Below, one piece after another: positions 22,946 through 33,479 of a DNA stretch of 64,000 bases. The notes beneath the pieces are model-generated. The model ran no database searches and was not told the origin of the DNA. It saw nothing but the letters and a program-made list of their open reading frames with translations. Each line of letters begins with the position of its first letter. Position 1 is the first letter of the stretch. A program made the translations under genes and the position numbers. This DNA is from Lycorma delicatula (lineage: Eukaryota > Arthropoda > Insecta > Hemiptera > Fulgoridae). The stretch covers positions 45,949,446 to 46,013,445 of the forward strand of contig NC_134465.1 of NCBI RefSeq assembly GCF_047948215.1, read 5' to 3'.

Positions 22946-23221
22946 TTAAAAAAATTAACAATGGGCAAAGTTGAAATAAGTAAAGCCATTTTACTTTTAA
23001 CTTCAATTATTTATTTTTTAAATTCCGTCAAGATAGTTCTATAGCTCTAGATGGGAAAGCATTTTAGTCGATGCAATTTGGACGGTTTTCACAGAATCTT
23101 TTCATTTTGACTGTTAGGGAATCCAAAAAACGGGATGGAAATTTTCCGGATGTTGGTAATGAACGTATGTGTGTGTGTTCGGTATTGGCCTCTAAATCAC
23201 CTTGTATCTCCAGACCTACTT

Positions 23222-23488
23222 TTATTTTCCTGTTTAGCCTCCAGGAATTACCGTTCAGGTATTACTTCAGAGGATGATATTGTATGAGTGTAAATGAAAT
23301 GTAGTCTTGTGCAGTATCAGTTCGACCATTCCTCCGATGTGTGCTTAATTGAAACCCAACCACCAAAGAACACCGGGATCCGCGATCTAGTATTCAAATC
23401 CGTATAAAAGTAACCGCTTTTACTGGGGCTTGAATGGTGGAACTTTCGAATTCCAAATCAGCTGATTTGGGAAGACGCGTGACCATTT
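23222..23488 (-). mobile_element. SINE-1 copy (reverse strand)
   Basis: Reverse complement of the SINE-1 consensus seen at 33.93 kb: 3' end GGCTAAACAGGAAAA, then TCATCCTCTGAAGTAATACC, GGTGTTCTTTGGTGGTTGGG and the head AAATCAGCTGATTTGG with GTTCCACCATTCAAGCC where the B box should be. The 5' tRNA-like head is truncated or diverged. Confidence 0.8.
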
Positions 23489-23524
23489 AATTCGTTTTTA
23501 TTTATTTTAAGTATGTTTTTGTGA

Positions 23525-23765
23525 GATTTTGGGACGTTATATTTTATGTATCAATTTGAAAGTGATTGGCGCAAAATTACGGCAGTTATCGTGTCCACAA
23601 GAAAGTGAAATATATATATATATATATATAAACTTTTGAACTGACGGTGGGTTTGGGTCTGGGGGACGTAAAACGCGAAGATATGTCGAAATTTTCAAGA
23701 ACTCGAATCATGGTACCCATTACATTAGTGGCTTTCTTATGAAATCTACCTAAGAAGATACTCGG
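23525..23765 (-). repeat. R4 repeat, reverse copy
   Basis: Reverse complement of the block at 4105-4340: ATGTATCAATTTGAAAGTGA, GTGTCCACAAGAAAGTGAAA, a (TA)n run (23612-23629) and CTTATGAAATCTACCTAAG. It abuts the hAT fossil. Confidence 0.65.
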
Positions 23766-23769
23766 AATT

Positions 23770-24300
23770 ATTATTCTGTCGTCTTAGTATTGTGATTTTC
23801 TCGATGTCCTTGTTTATTCTCGGAGTTTTTATTTCAGCTTTAAATATCTTGCGCGACAATTGTTCGGCATTTACAAAAATATTTTCTACGTTATCTCTTA
23901 TTCCTTGCAATAATGATAGTGTGTTGATTTGACAAGTTGAATTCCGTTATTCAAGTCAATAATCTTGTTTTGAAGTAGTATTAACAACGGTAGTGTAACA
24001 TTAAGAATTTTTTCACAAACCAATAATGAAACAATAAATTCAATTTTTTCTATTGCTGCGGGAAAAGCATAACCTATAGGCGATGCGATTGCTTTTGATT
24101 ATTGTGAGATTTCTTTTAAACTCACTGAAAGACATTCAAATAATTCGAGGAACACATCAATACTCGTATGACACTCAATAAATTTAGTTTCACACAAGCC
24201 TAAAATCGTTTTTTTGATTTCTCATGTGGTTCATACATATTCACTGCTTTTTTTTTAGCACATCGATTGCGTGTGATTTACTGGGGAAAAATCAGTTATT
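23770..24300 (-). pseudogene. hAT-type transposase fossil (ZMYM/P52rIPK-like)
   Basis: Reading the reverse strand from about 24270 gives ILGLCETKFIECHTSIDVF, LFECLSVSLKEIS, AFPAAIEKIEFIVSLLVCEK, ILNVTLPLLILLQNKIIDLN. A frameshift near 23915 moves to IRDNVENIFVNAEQLSRKI, FKAEIKTPRINKDIEK. The order and spacing (L.ETR, L..IS-type helix, F......VSL.ICEKIL..TLPLS..LQ, then F..A..L) are those of hAT-superfamily proteins related to zinc-finger MYM and P52rIPK-like proteins. At least three stops break it, and the N-terminal zinc finger and C-terminal dimerisation domain are missing. Recognition is from family knowledge, not a search. Confidence 0.7.
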
Positions 24301-24309
24301 TAATCAAGT

Positions 24310-25110
24310 ATCTTACTGTTTTTATGTTAAATTGTTTGAATGATTAAAGTCTTACAATTGTCGGGCGATAGGGGTTGTAGCAGCCTTAGCCCCCGCTCGC
24401 TACGTGCGTGCAACATGTATAAAATTGTTTAAAATAATATATTTTCTGTAAATAAATGTAATAAAATTTAATTTACAATAGTTTTGAGCAGTAGGGTTGG
24501 TAATAATGGTGCAGGAACACGATGTAATGATTATGTTTAAGTAATGTTGATTATTTATAGTAACTCCGTGATCATTTTCTCCTTGTTTTAATAAACATAA
24601 AATAAATATTATTCGACCTTGTGAATCCTTTAGCATAATAAAGATGAGACTGTAATTTAATTTACATTAAATTTTCCTTGTAAGTCATTTTCAAAGTCAA
24701 ATAGGAATATTATTTGCTTAAAATTTCCAAGAAAAACATATATTTAAGAGTATACATTCGTAAATATAGTATAATATTAAAAATATTTACATTAGATAAA
24801 ACTAAATCACTTATAAAATTTTTTAAAATTTTATTCAAGCATTCAGATAAGATATATTTAAAAATATTTCTTTTAAAAAACACTTGAAAGAAAGATTTTT
24901 TAAAAGTATTTTAAATTATAATTCATTTTTTTTTTTGTATTACGGTACATATTTATATAAAGGCAAGATTTTTTTCTTTTTAAATTTCAAAAGATAAAGG
25001 TTCTTATAGTTCGATCTGTATGTTAATTATAAAAAAGAGATACGCTGAATGTTTATTGGAATTAACGTTGGAAATCAGGATTACGATAAAAATGTGTTAT
25101 TTTATAGATC
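24310..25110. other. No gene recognised; AT-rich spacer
   Basis: No coding relic or repeat match noticed. Confidence 0.4.
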
Positions 25111-25114
25111 AGCT

Positions 25115-25943
25115 AGCAGACCCGTCAGTCCTTCGCTATTGCTAATGAACAAAATTGAAATGCTTAACAATGAACAAATGAACAATGCTTAACAAATGAA
25201 CAAAATTGAAATTGCTTAAATGAACAAAATTGAAAGTTTGATAAAACATTAAAAAATAAACATTAAGGATCTTCACAAAATTTAACCTTTCATTTTTTCC
25301 CTTCTCCCTTTCTCGTTTTTCCCCTGTTCTCTTTCCCTTTATCTCCTTTTCCATTTCTCCTTCCCTTTCCCCATCCCATTTCCTTTTCCCTTTTTCTATT
25401 ATCCCTGTTTCCAATTTCCCCTTTTCCCATTTTACCGCGCGTAAATCGATCAAGTAGTTTTTTTCTATAGCGAACATTAAAAAACATTGCCCTTTATATA
25501 CATAGAAGAAGAAAGACAGTTTAAATATATTTTTTCGTAATTACCTCGACACCAGTGCCATCTAGCGAGTCCATTTTTCGCAAAAATATTTCTTTTCACG
25601 TAATTAATAATATAATTTGAATATGAGCCAAATCGGACACCATAAATGCAATTTTTCCAAATATCTCAACCCTAGCGCCATCTACCAGGTCCATTTTTTA
25701 CACAGGTATTGTTTTCTATGTAAGTAACACATATTCAGAATATGAGCCAAATCGGACAATAAATACAATTTTTCGATATATCTCGACCACAGCGCCACCT
25801 AGCGGGTCCAATCTAATTCAGAAACCTTTGCGGGCGTGCGCACAACAACTTACCAAAGTTTCATGGCAATCGGATTAACGGTTTATGAAGGCATAAGAGA
25901 CATACAGACAGACAAACATTCATTTTTATATATATAGATATAA
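25115..25943 (+). repeat. CTAG-type repeat, full copy
   Basis: Starts GCTAGCAGACCCGTCAGTCC, passes a pyrimidine block of TTCCC/TTCTCC phrases (25290-25430), then about two and a half tandem units of roughly 117 bp at 25540-25800 (each with CTCGACACCAG..CCATCTAGCG and GAATATGAGCCAAATCGGAC), and ends GACAGACAAACATTC, (TA)n, TAGATAT. The 111-residue antisense frame here is a pyrimidine-tract artefact. Confidence 0.8.
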
Positions 25944-26089
25944 TTTAAAAATTATTTGGAGTCTTTGATTAAATCATATACTGTAAGAAAAAGTAATGCG
26001 CCTGAAATTGAATTTTATTGAAAAATATTATCACGATTTTCGTCGGTAGACGATTAACGAATTTCGTAGCACGGTCATCTATAATACAT

Positions 26090-26204
<115 letters not shown>

Positions 26205-26209
26205 AGTAT

Positions 26210-26350
26210 TATAAAAGACGTAAAGGACTTTTGTTTGTTCGGGATAAACAATAAAACTACTCGATCAATTCCAACCAAATCTTTATCCATGTTTCTTGGA
26301 ACTGAGATGGTTTATATATATATTTCATCTCGAAATAAATATATTTAAAC
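26210..26350 (+). repeat. R7 repeat copy 1
   Basis: Shares TTTGTTTGTTCGGGATAAAC, the CAATTCCAACCAAATC-like phrase, TTCTTGG and ATATTTCATCTCGA with 26840-27000. Confidence 0.6.
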
Positions 26351-26599
26351 TATTTCAATATATATTCAGTAGTGGAGATTGCCGTTTGAAGCACAAACTT
26401 TAATGAATTAAATGAATAAACTGTGAACTGTGAGCTGTGAATCTCTATCACTGCATGAGCTGGGTTTGAACAAAATGATTCGAATCAATCGAACGAATAA
26501 TATTATAAAAATAATAAAATTAAATGTACGTTAAATAAAATCTATATCTACATATGGTCAACGCTAAACAGAATACGGACTCAGCATGGTAGGTGCGCC

Positions 26600-26832
26600 T
26601 ATTTCCTGTATAAATGGGGTAAGACACCGACGCCCCTTTGTGAGTGTGGTGAAAATCAAACTATCAGACACATCACAGAAGTTTTCCCTAGGACAGCTTA
26701 TCAAGGGAATCCTGAAGAGTTCCTGATGACTACTCCAGAATCGATAGCATATATTTGTTTTTTAAATCTTTTTTCGTAATTTTGACTGTAATTGGTGTTA
26801 TGTTTTAGTGCCATACGCTAAATAAATAAATA
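26600..26832 (+). pseudogene. LINE-D 3' end: C-terminal zinc-knuckle-like remnant
   Basis: In one frame the forward strand reads LYKWGKTPTPLCECGENQTI, then RHITEVFPRTAYQGNPEEF, LMTTPESIAYI and stops at 26777-26779. C-x-C-G ... H-I at this spacing is the C-terminal motif found after the reverse transcriptase in many arthropod non-LTR elements; the last cysteine is replaced by Phe (VFP where VCP or ECP would be usual). A short 3' region ends with a TAAA-type tail (26820-26832). Only the last 60 residues remain. Confidence 0.7.
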
Positions 26833-26837
26833 TATCT

Positions 26838-27050
26838 ATACTATTATAAAAACAAGAAGCGGGTTTTTGTTTGTTCGGGATAAACAAAAAAAACTATTCG
26901 TTCAATTGCAACCAAAATTTTACTCATGATTCTTGGCATACTGTAACAAAGAAGGTGTTTAGATATATTTCGTCTCGACACATCTTGAAGAACTAACGGA
27001 TGGATTGCTTTCAAATTTTCAGGATACAAATAGAAATTGTATATAATACA
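26838..27050 (+). repeat. R7 repeat copy 2
   Basis: Second copy of the TTTGTTTGTTCGGGATAAAC repeat, starting at a TATACTATTATAAAAACAAG head. A (TA)-rich flank precedes both copies. Confidence 0.6.
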
Positions 27051-27404
27051 AATTTACATTTGTATTATACCATGGAAGGTTTTAAATCACAGACAGAGTT
27101 CCTAGTTCCCTTGAAGGTTAAAATATTAAAAATATTCATTATTTCTTCACCCCCAAGGAGGGTGAAATTGTAAATTAAGATATTCATTAAGAGAAAGAAA
27201 GATTAATCCTTTTACTTCATTGTTATATTTCTGCCTCTGTGACAAAGAAATAAGTTATGAATTTCTCATCTTCAAAGTTATGAATACTTTAGTTATTATT
27301 AATCTACCTCTTTCGTAATTTACCTTCTTTTTCAAATTTCTATAAATCTTGTGGATAGGAAGAGCTTCTACACAACCTCTCCTATTTCAAAACTTACAGT
27401 AAGA

Positions 27405-27805
27405 TAAAATAACCTAGCAATTGGGACTCCTCCGGAAAAGGAGACGCATTGCTCCCTCCTTACAGGTAGTGCCCCGTTGTGGCGTATTCCTGCTAGCCTA
27501 TTAAAGAGTTAGCACCGAAAGGACTTCAGTGGACGGTCTGAAGGGGAATTACGTCGGGAGGACAGGCTTTATAAGCCTAGCCTTCCGCGGTCGGCCCATG
27601 AAATGGGTTCGATAACGCTGGTTTAACAACGGATTGGAATGCAATTAAATCCGTCTTAAATTCACTAAAATAATAATAGACAAAACTTGAAAAATTAGAT
27701 CCGAGATTAAAAAATAACCCTTTTAAAAACAAGCCCGATTAGAATGATCCAGCAGCAAGGGACTCTGTCCAGGTTCTGCGATAAAGTAGGGAGTAATAGA
27801 CTCCT
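27405..27805 (-). repeat. R8 GC-rich repeat, reverse copy
   Basis: Reverse complement of 7281-7680: shared phrases include GCCCCGTTGTGGCGTATTCC, TGCTAGCCTAT, GCACCGAAAGGACTTCAGTG and GGGGAATTACGTCGGGAG. No ORF of note. Flanks are unlike those of the 7.3 kb copy, so these are independent insertions. Confidence 0.75.
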
Positions 27806-27904
27806 GCCAACTTTGCATTCCATTCCATTCCATATAAATCTTGTATACTTTAATTGTTATTTAAATAACAATAGTATTATTCTCACAATCAAAAGGATAA
27901 TGAA

Positions 27905-28125
27905 CAGTGCGGGAGTCCAAGGGTCAGGGCCCTCTGGGTAGACGGAAATGGCACTGAAGGGAACCCTGCGGGTGTCCAAGGCAAGGCGCCGTCCCTGTGC
28001 GACACGGGAATGGCAAGAAAGCGAACTCTACGGCCCTGGGATAGGCTATCACTGATTTGACTCCGAGGTTCGCCTGGGCTGACCTGGCCCCTGAGGGTGC
28101 AGGTGGCTAGCCAGGCCGGCTAGTG
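27905..28125. other. GC-rich block, unknown
   Basis: About 220 bp strikingly GC-rich for this window (for example GGTCAGGGCCCTCTGGG and GGTGCAGGTGGCTAGCCAGG). Two internal phrases repeat (GGGAGTCCAAGGGTC / GGGTGTCCAAGGCAA, each followed by a GGAATGGCA-like phrase). It sits between R8 and a fragment of the 1.48-kb repeat and could be a 5' region or gag piece of a retroelement. No frame is convincing. Confidence 0.5.
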
Positions 28126-28127
28126 TA

Positions 28128-28200
28128 TATACACACACACCCAACTTAATTTAAAATGTTTACAATTTTATTTAATTATAATATTTCTTTAATGATTCTG
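28128..28200. repeat. Truncated copy of the 1.48/3.25-kb repeat
   Basis: CACCCAACTTAATTTAAAAT through TTAATGATTCTGAAC parallels the first 75 bp of that unit. Confidence 0.5.
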
Positions 28201-28204
28201 AACG

Positions 28205-29690
28205 GCGATTTTCACGATACAAATGGGCTAAAGAGTGGGATGCCACTCTTAGGCCATTCATCACGCGTATGAAAAATTGGCAAAAACATCAAATTTTTAA
28301 TTTGAAGCTATGACTTTCACATAATCTTATACATCACCATCAAAGTTTTTTGTCAAATCCATTCTGAGATACCATCCTGAAATTATTTTTTACCTTTTAA
28401 TTTTCGGTCTAGTTGAACCCTAAAAGGTAAACATTTGCAGAATACACGATACTCCATTTTTGACATGATAACCATTCTTTCCTCTTGAATTAGCTACTCC
28501 TAACTATATCCGCTGGGAAAGTAAAATTATAGGAAAAAAATGTTTCAATCGAATATGATTTAATTAGAGAGAAAGAAAATGTAATTACTAATTTTTTTTT
28601 TATTTGAAATGATCCTTTTAATAGTTAGGCAAATGCTGATAAATTTCCTTGTTTATATCACAATGTACACTATACTATGTGAGAATTAATAAAACCAAGA
28701 CTGATCAAATAAAAAAGAAATAAAGATTCAAAATAGAGCAAAATTAGAAAAAATTTAATAATGAAGTATGTAATTTAAAAAATATATGAAATAAAATAAA
28801 TAATTGTAATGAAAATTTTATAAGTTTTCAGTAGAAATGAGTTAATTGCATGTTATTATATGTTGTTACTAAAAATAATATACCTTATATTTTTTATCAT
28901 ATGGACAAATTGTGGTTAATAATTTGTGGTTTAAGGAGGATAACTTATTAAGAAAAAAGAAAAGATTGATAAGAATTCCTTCCTTATCGTAATTATTGCT
29001 ATACAACATGACTTATATGAAAATAAAATTACATATCATTTAACCTTTCTATTATAAAATATACTTTACAAAAACCTAAGGTGTAAAATTATTTTCATTT
29101 TGAACTTCCGAAGGTCAACATCGTAATATTTTACATAATCATAATAATAATAATAAGATGATAATAAATTAACTTGCTGTTTACAAGTTCTCTTTTTCTT
29201 ATTTGATTTTATTCATTTTCGCTTTTATAATAAAAGCTACTAAATATTCCAGATATTGCATGGAACTTAAAATTTTACCTAACCCGAAAATAAAGTTAAA
29301 AATTACATTGAACAACAAGCTTGTTTTCCTATAACTCAACTCAATATTTCGACTTTATAGAAAGAGCCTTACTGTTCATCCGTTCCGTTTTTAATAAATT
29401 ACGTAACCATTTAAAAGATCTTACCACTAATTTATTTAAAATACAATTAATTAAACGATTGTCTTTTAAAGAAAAAATATTACTGTATCGATGAACTTTT
29501 AAATAATACAAATTTAAAAGTTAAAGAGACACACTTGAATTTTTTGCATCCAGTTAAACGTGTACATAAATAAATATGTGCTCAAGTAATTTTCATCAAC
29601 GCCTTCTAAATTATGAATACATTTATATTTATTTTTTATAATTAGTAATTTCATATTTTTATCTCATTATTATTTCAAATATTTTTATTT
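28205..29690. other. No gene recognised; AT-rich spacer
   Basis: Only a GGGAAAGTAAAATTAT phrase at about 28511, as at the ends of R1 and R5 copies, was noticed. Confidence 0.4.
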
Positions 29691-29691
29691 T

Positions 29692-30100
29692 AAACTAGCA
29701 GACCCGGCAATGCTTCGGTATTAGTAGATTTGAATATATATATATTCAAATACTCTCTATATATCTAGAGAGAGAGAGAGAGAGAGAGTGAGAGAGAGAG
29801 AGAAGGATAGAGAGAGTTTAAATGAACACAACTGAAAATTTGATAAAAAAATTAAAATATTGAAAATTACGGAACTTCACAAATTTTACCTTTCACATAT
29901 TCTCCTTCCTCTTTTCACTTTCCAACTTCTCCCTTTCGCCCTTCTTCCTCTTCCCTTTTTTACCCTTTCCTTTTTACCCTTTCCCGTTTTCCTTTTTCCC
30001 CGTTTTTCCCTTTTGCCCACGCATAAATCGGTCCATTAGTTTTTTGGTCTTTAGCGGACACACATACAATCATTGCCTTTTATATATATATATAGAATAA
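29692..30100 (+). repeat. CTAG-type repeat, partial copy with (GA)n
   Basis: Begins ACTAGCAGACCCGGCAATGC, includes a (GA)n run at 29767-29812, the TTCCC-rich pyrimidine block (29900-30015) and CATAAATCGGTCCATTAGTT. It ends in (TA)n at about 30080-30092, and a related start follows at 30360. Confidence 0.7.
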
Positions 30101-30359
30101 AAAAGTCTGTATATTTGTTTGTTTCGTAAATATCTCGCTACTACTCCGTCTAGGAGATCGATATCATTTGATGAAATACACACATACAGAAACGCGTGCA
30201 CACGATTTTTCTTTTTTAGAGGAAATATTATTAATAAATTTAAAATAAATATTTACACTCTGAATCAGTTATGTTGTAATTTTAGAGTTCATAGATCTTT
30301 ACGTTAAAAATATAATTCTCTAATTAACATTTTTAAAATAAAAGAATTATTTATTTATT

Positions 30360-30838
30360 ACTAACAGACCCGGCAATGCTTCGCTATTACTATATATATA
30401 TATATATAGAATAAAAAAGTCTGTTTGTATATTTGTTTGTTTGTTTCGTAAATATCTCGACACCTAGCGGGTATAGTTTTTGCAAAAATATTTCTTTTCA
30501 CGTAACTAATATTCATATTCTGAATATGAACCAAATCGGTCCATAAATATAATTTTTCTAAATATCTCAACCCCAGCGCCATCTAGCGGGTTAATTTTTT
30601 GCAAAGATAATTCTTTCCATGTAAGTAACACGTATTCTGAATATGAGGCAAATCGGACCATAAATACAATTTTTCGAAATATCTCGACGCCAGCGCCACC
30701 TAGCAGGTCCAAACTATTCAGAAACCTTCGCGAGCTTGCGCACAACAACTCACTAAAGTTTCATCGCAATCGGATGAACGGTTTAGGAAGGCATAAGAGA
30801 CATACAGACAGACAAACATTCATTTTTATATATATAGA
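30360..30838 (+). repeat. CTAG-type repeat, copy lacking the pyrimidine block
   Basis: Begins ACTAACAGACCCGGCAATGC, goes straight to (TA)n, then GTTTGTTTCGTAAATATCTC and tandem units at about 30455-30700 (GAATATGAACCAAATCGGTC and GAATATGAGGCAAATCGGAC), ending GACAGACAAACATTC plus TATATATAGATA. Compared with 25.1 kb it has an internal deletion. Confidence 0.75.
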
Positions 30839-30839
30839 T

Positions 30840-31060
30840 AATTGATATGGATTTTAATTAGATATATATATTTTTTAAATAATTAACTGTGTAATAAACA
30901 TAGTGATACTGTTCTGAATCACAGTGATACATCACTGTGATCACAGTGATACTGTTCTGATCATAGTTTCCCTTAATCCATCCAATCAAATGATGGGTCA
31001 GTTTTTTATTTATCCGTGAAGTAGCATATATACCCGTTCCTGACGTAATCTAGAAATTAT
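30840..31060. repeat. Short direct and inverted repeats
   Basis: AGTGATACTGTTCTGA occurs at about 30901 and 30945; between them ATCACAGTGAT and ATCACTGTGAT are complementary. No gene. Confidence 0.6.
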
Positions 31061-31068
31061 ATTATTAT

Positions 31069-31869
31069 CAGTGGTGGCTCGTACCTAAAATTAGGAGGAG
31101 TGCTGCTCCAGAAAATTTATTTCTGGTTCTTTTAAAGACCATGGTTAAAGTTTTCTAAGCACAACGTGTTTAAAAACCATATTCGGTTTAACCGAATAAA
31201 TAATAAAATGTCAATATAGATAATATTTTCTAGTATTATTAGATAACTTAGTAAAATGTCCGATTAAAAAAAAACTATAGTCCAACGGTGCTTAATTTAA
31301 ATTTCTATTTACACAAAAAAAAATCGTAATTAGTTTTTACTAATTACTTCTCTTTCGCCTTCCAGTGAGTGTGTTATTCGGTAGATTTGACAATCAAATA
31401 GCCCTTGATTTCCGCTATCTTCTGATCATTACTGAAAAAACAATTAAACCGCTTCCATATTCCTTCCATCAACTAAACTAAAAAAGGGAACGAACAAGGA
31501 ACGTTCCATACACACGCGGAGTAAAAAAAAAACTATCTTCCACCGCACGCCATGGTCGGAACTGCGGGATCGACAGTGCTATATCTCTCTCCCCCCCTCG
31601 CAACCTCACGTGCAGCTTCCTATGTGCGCATGCGCACAATAGCCAAACACCATGCCACTGGAACTGTAAAACGCACAGTTCCATACAAAGATTTTTGTAT
31701 CTTTTTAGTAAATTGGGGGATGGATACTGACATTAAGCTTACGGATTATATATTGTACAAGTATAAAGAAAGAATTAAAGAAAAAAGATTATATTAATTG
31801 TTATCGATAATATCAAGTGGAAATAGGGAGTGCTTCAGTATCGCAGTGCCTACACGAGATCCGCCACTG
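31069..31869. mobile_element. hAT-type non-autonomous element with 8-bp target duplication
   Basis: The left end CAGTGGTGGCTCGT (31069) and the right end, read in reverse, CAGTGGCGGATCTCGTGT (from 31869) form terminal inverted repeats. Flanking octamers are ATTATTAT (31061-31068) and ATTAATAT (31870-31877), one mismatch. Eight-base duplications and CAGTGGCGG-like ends are typical of hAT transposons. The 801-bp interior has no transposase; it includes a locally GC-rich stretch at 31500-31690 and a hairpin GGAACTGTAAAACGCACAGTTCC-like near 31660. The 81-residue frame within it has no recognisable family. Confidence 0.82.
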
Positions 31870-31873
31870 ATTA

Positions 31874-32760
31874 ATATACAGAATGGTTATCGAAGAATGT
31901 GAGAAACGTTTAAAACATGTTCTTTATGTAAAAATAAAGAAGAAAGATATGCATCATATTAGAAAAACTTTTTACCGCACTAGTTTGACACAAAGTAAAG
32001 CATGGTGAATAAATCGAAAAGATAAAATCCGTCCTTTAAATCTATAAGAGGTTCAAAATTTACTTCCTACAGATCTTCCCAAATTTTTGTCTCTGGATTC
32101 TGGACAATAGTAATGACTTATATTCTACTTTGTTTACCGATGAAGCCATATTCATTCGAAGTGGAATTGTTAATTAAAAATATAATTAAATAAGGAGTCA
32201 CGAAAATCCTCACGGGACCATCGAAACCGAAAAAAGACACAGGTTTTACGTAAAAGTTTGGAGAAGTGTTACAGGCAACAAAATAATGGGAACACTTACT
32301 TTCAATGAGGCTGTTTCAAGTACTTCATATTAAACTTTTTTGCGGAATCTTTTTGAAAAGGTTCCTCTTTCAAAAGATCTGGTAAATTATTATAAAACAA
32401 GAAGGTACATGATCTCTCAATACGAAAAGCAAACAGTACACATTTACCTCGCGGTTAAACAGTCCTTAAATGTAACATTTTTAAACAACTAGATTACAGG
32501 TGGCGGACTTACCAACTGGCTTCCAGGGTCGCCTGACTTAAACCCTTTGGATTATTATTTTTGAAGCCACTTGAAATCATTAGTATATGAACAAAGTGTA
32601 ATACAAAGGAACAATTAGTTATTAGAATTCTCAGTGCGGCACAACTAATGCAAATCAACACTGTTGAAATACAGAAAGAAATCAAAAAGATTTGTTCGTC
32701 GGGCAGAATGTGAACTGACTTCAGAGGAGGACATTTTCAGTAGTTTATTTTATTATTTGT
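31874..32760 (+). pseudogene. Tc1/mariner-related transposase fossil (DUF4817-type), copy T1
   Basis: Forward-strand pieces in order: STLFTDEAIFIRSGIVN (first catalytic Asp), RFYVKVWSGVTGNKIMGT, VPLSKDLVNYY, then the region where QHDGAPAHF is expected but is lost, LPGSPDLNPLDYYFWSHLKS (third acidic residue in the PDLNPLDYY motif) and VYEQ, ending in IQKEIKKICSSGRM. This order is characteristic of a large insect family of DDE transposases. Several stops and frameshifts are present. TATACAGAATGG at 31875 could be its left terminal repeat, directly next to the hAT-type element. Confidence 0.72.
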
Positions 32761-32764
32761 AAAC

Positions 32765-33310
32765 TGGTTTCATTGTTTTTGTTTGTAATTTTTTTCCCCT
32801 AAAATAATTAATTCTTTTGTTTTATAATATTGAAAATTATTTCGTTTAATATGTAGTTAAAAATCTAACACATTTTAACATGTTTTTGTTTTTTAATAAA
32901 CTTCAAAATTCTTACATTTGTATATAGATTTTATGGACTTTATTCATACTATTTTATTCAGAATCAAAATCCTCTATATAAGTTTTATTTAAAAATTTTG
33001 TGTATATTACCCATTTATCAAAGTTATTTCACGCCAAACATAAAACAGTGTGTTTTTCAACCCCAATCTTCTGTCTACTACCTTAGAATATCGAAAATTA
33101 CTAAAAATACCCTTCTGGGATATATCTTTTTTTCAGTTTATCACATCAGATCTCATATAAAACCACTAAATGTACCCTTCAATTTGGGTCTCACGAATTA
33201 CAGTCACATTTAATTTTACCGAAGGCGCAGAAATCAGAATAAATCTTTTGCTAGATAGCTAACGAAGTGTTTCGTAAATTACTTATTTTAATTATTATTT
33301 AAATTAATTA
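32765..33310. other. No gene recognised
   Basis: The 33030-33270 part (for example TCATATAAAACCACTAAATG and ATCTTTTGCTAGATAGCTAA) loosely resembles 62380-62560, where it lies next to a transposon end. No coding relic. Confidence 0.4.
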
Positions 33311-33315
33311 TTTAT

Positions 33316-33478
33316 CGGTAAATTTTATTTTTCCCTACATATCAGTTGGCAACACTGTACTCAGGGTTATCAATTTGTAACGGTAGAAATTTCCCTTATG
33401 CACTAATGCTAAACCAGTATAAATTCGTCTCTGGTGTTTTAACAATGTCGTTTTCTAACGACAAGTTTATTATTTAGA
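33316..33478 (-). repeat. LINE-C 3' end, reverse copy
   Basis: Reverse complement of 36388-36560: CAGTTGGCAACACTGTACTC, ATAAATTCGTCTCTGGTGT and AACAATGTCGTTTTC are shared. It ends at a TTTATTATTTAGAC phrase that corresponds to the stop-codon region of LINE-C. No coding part remains. Confidence 0.75.
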
Positions 33479-33479
33479 C

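Noticed and set aside
25142..25477. Lys/Glu/Gly-rich 111-residue antisense frame
   Set aside because: Reads through the pyrimidine block of a CTAG-type repeat; two frames look equally 'coding', as low-complexity DNA does.
31552..31797. 81-residue frame inside the hAT-type element
   Set aside because: No recognisable domain, and the antisense frame is as long; probably a by-product of local GC content.
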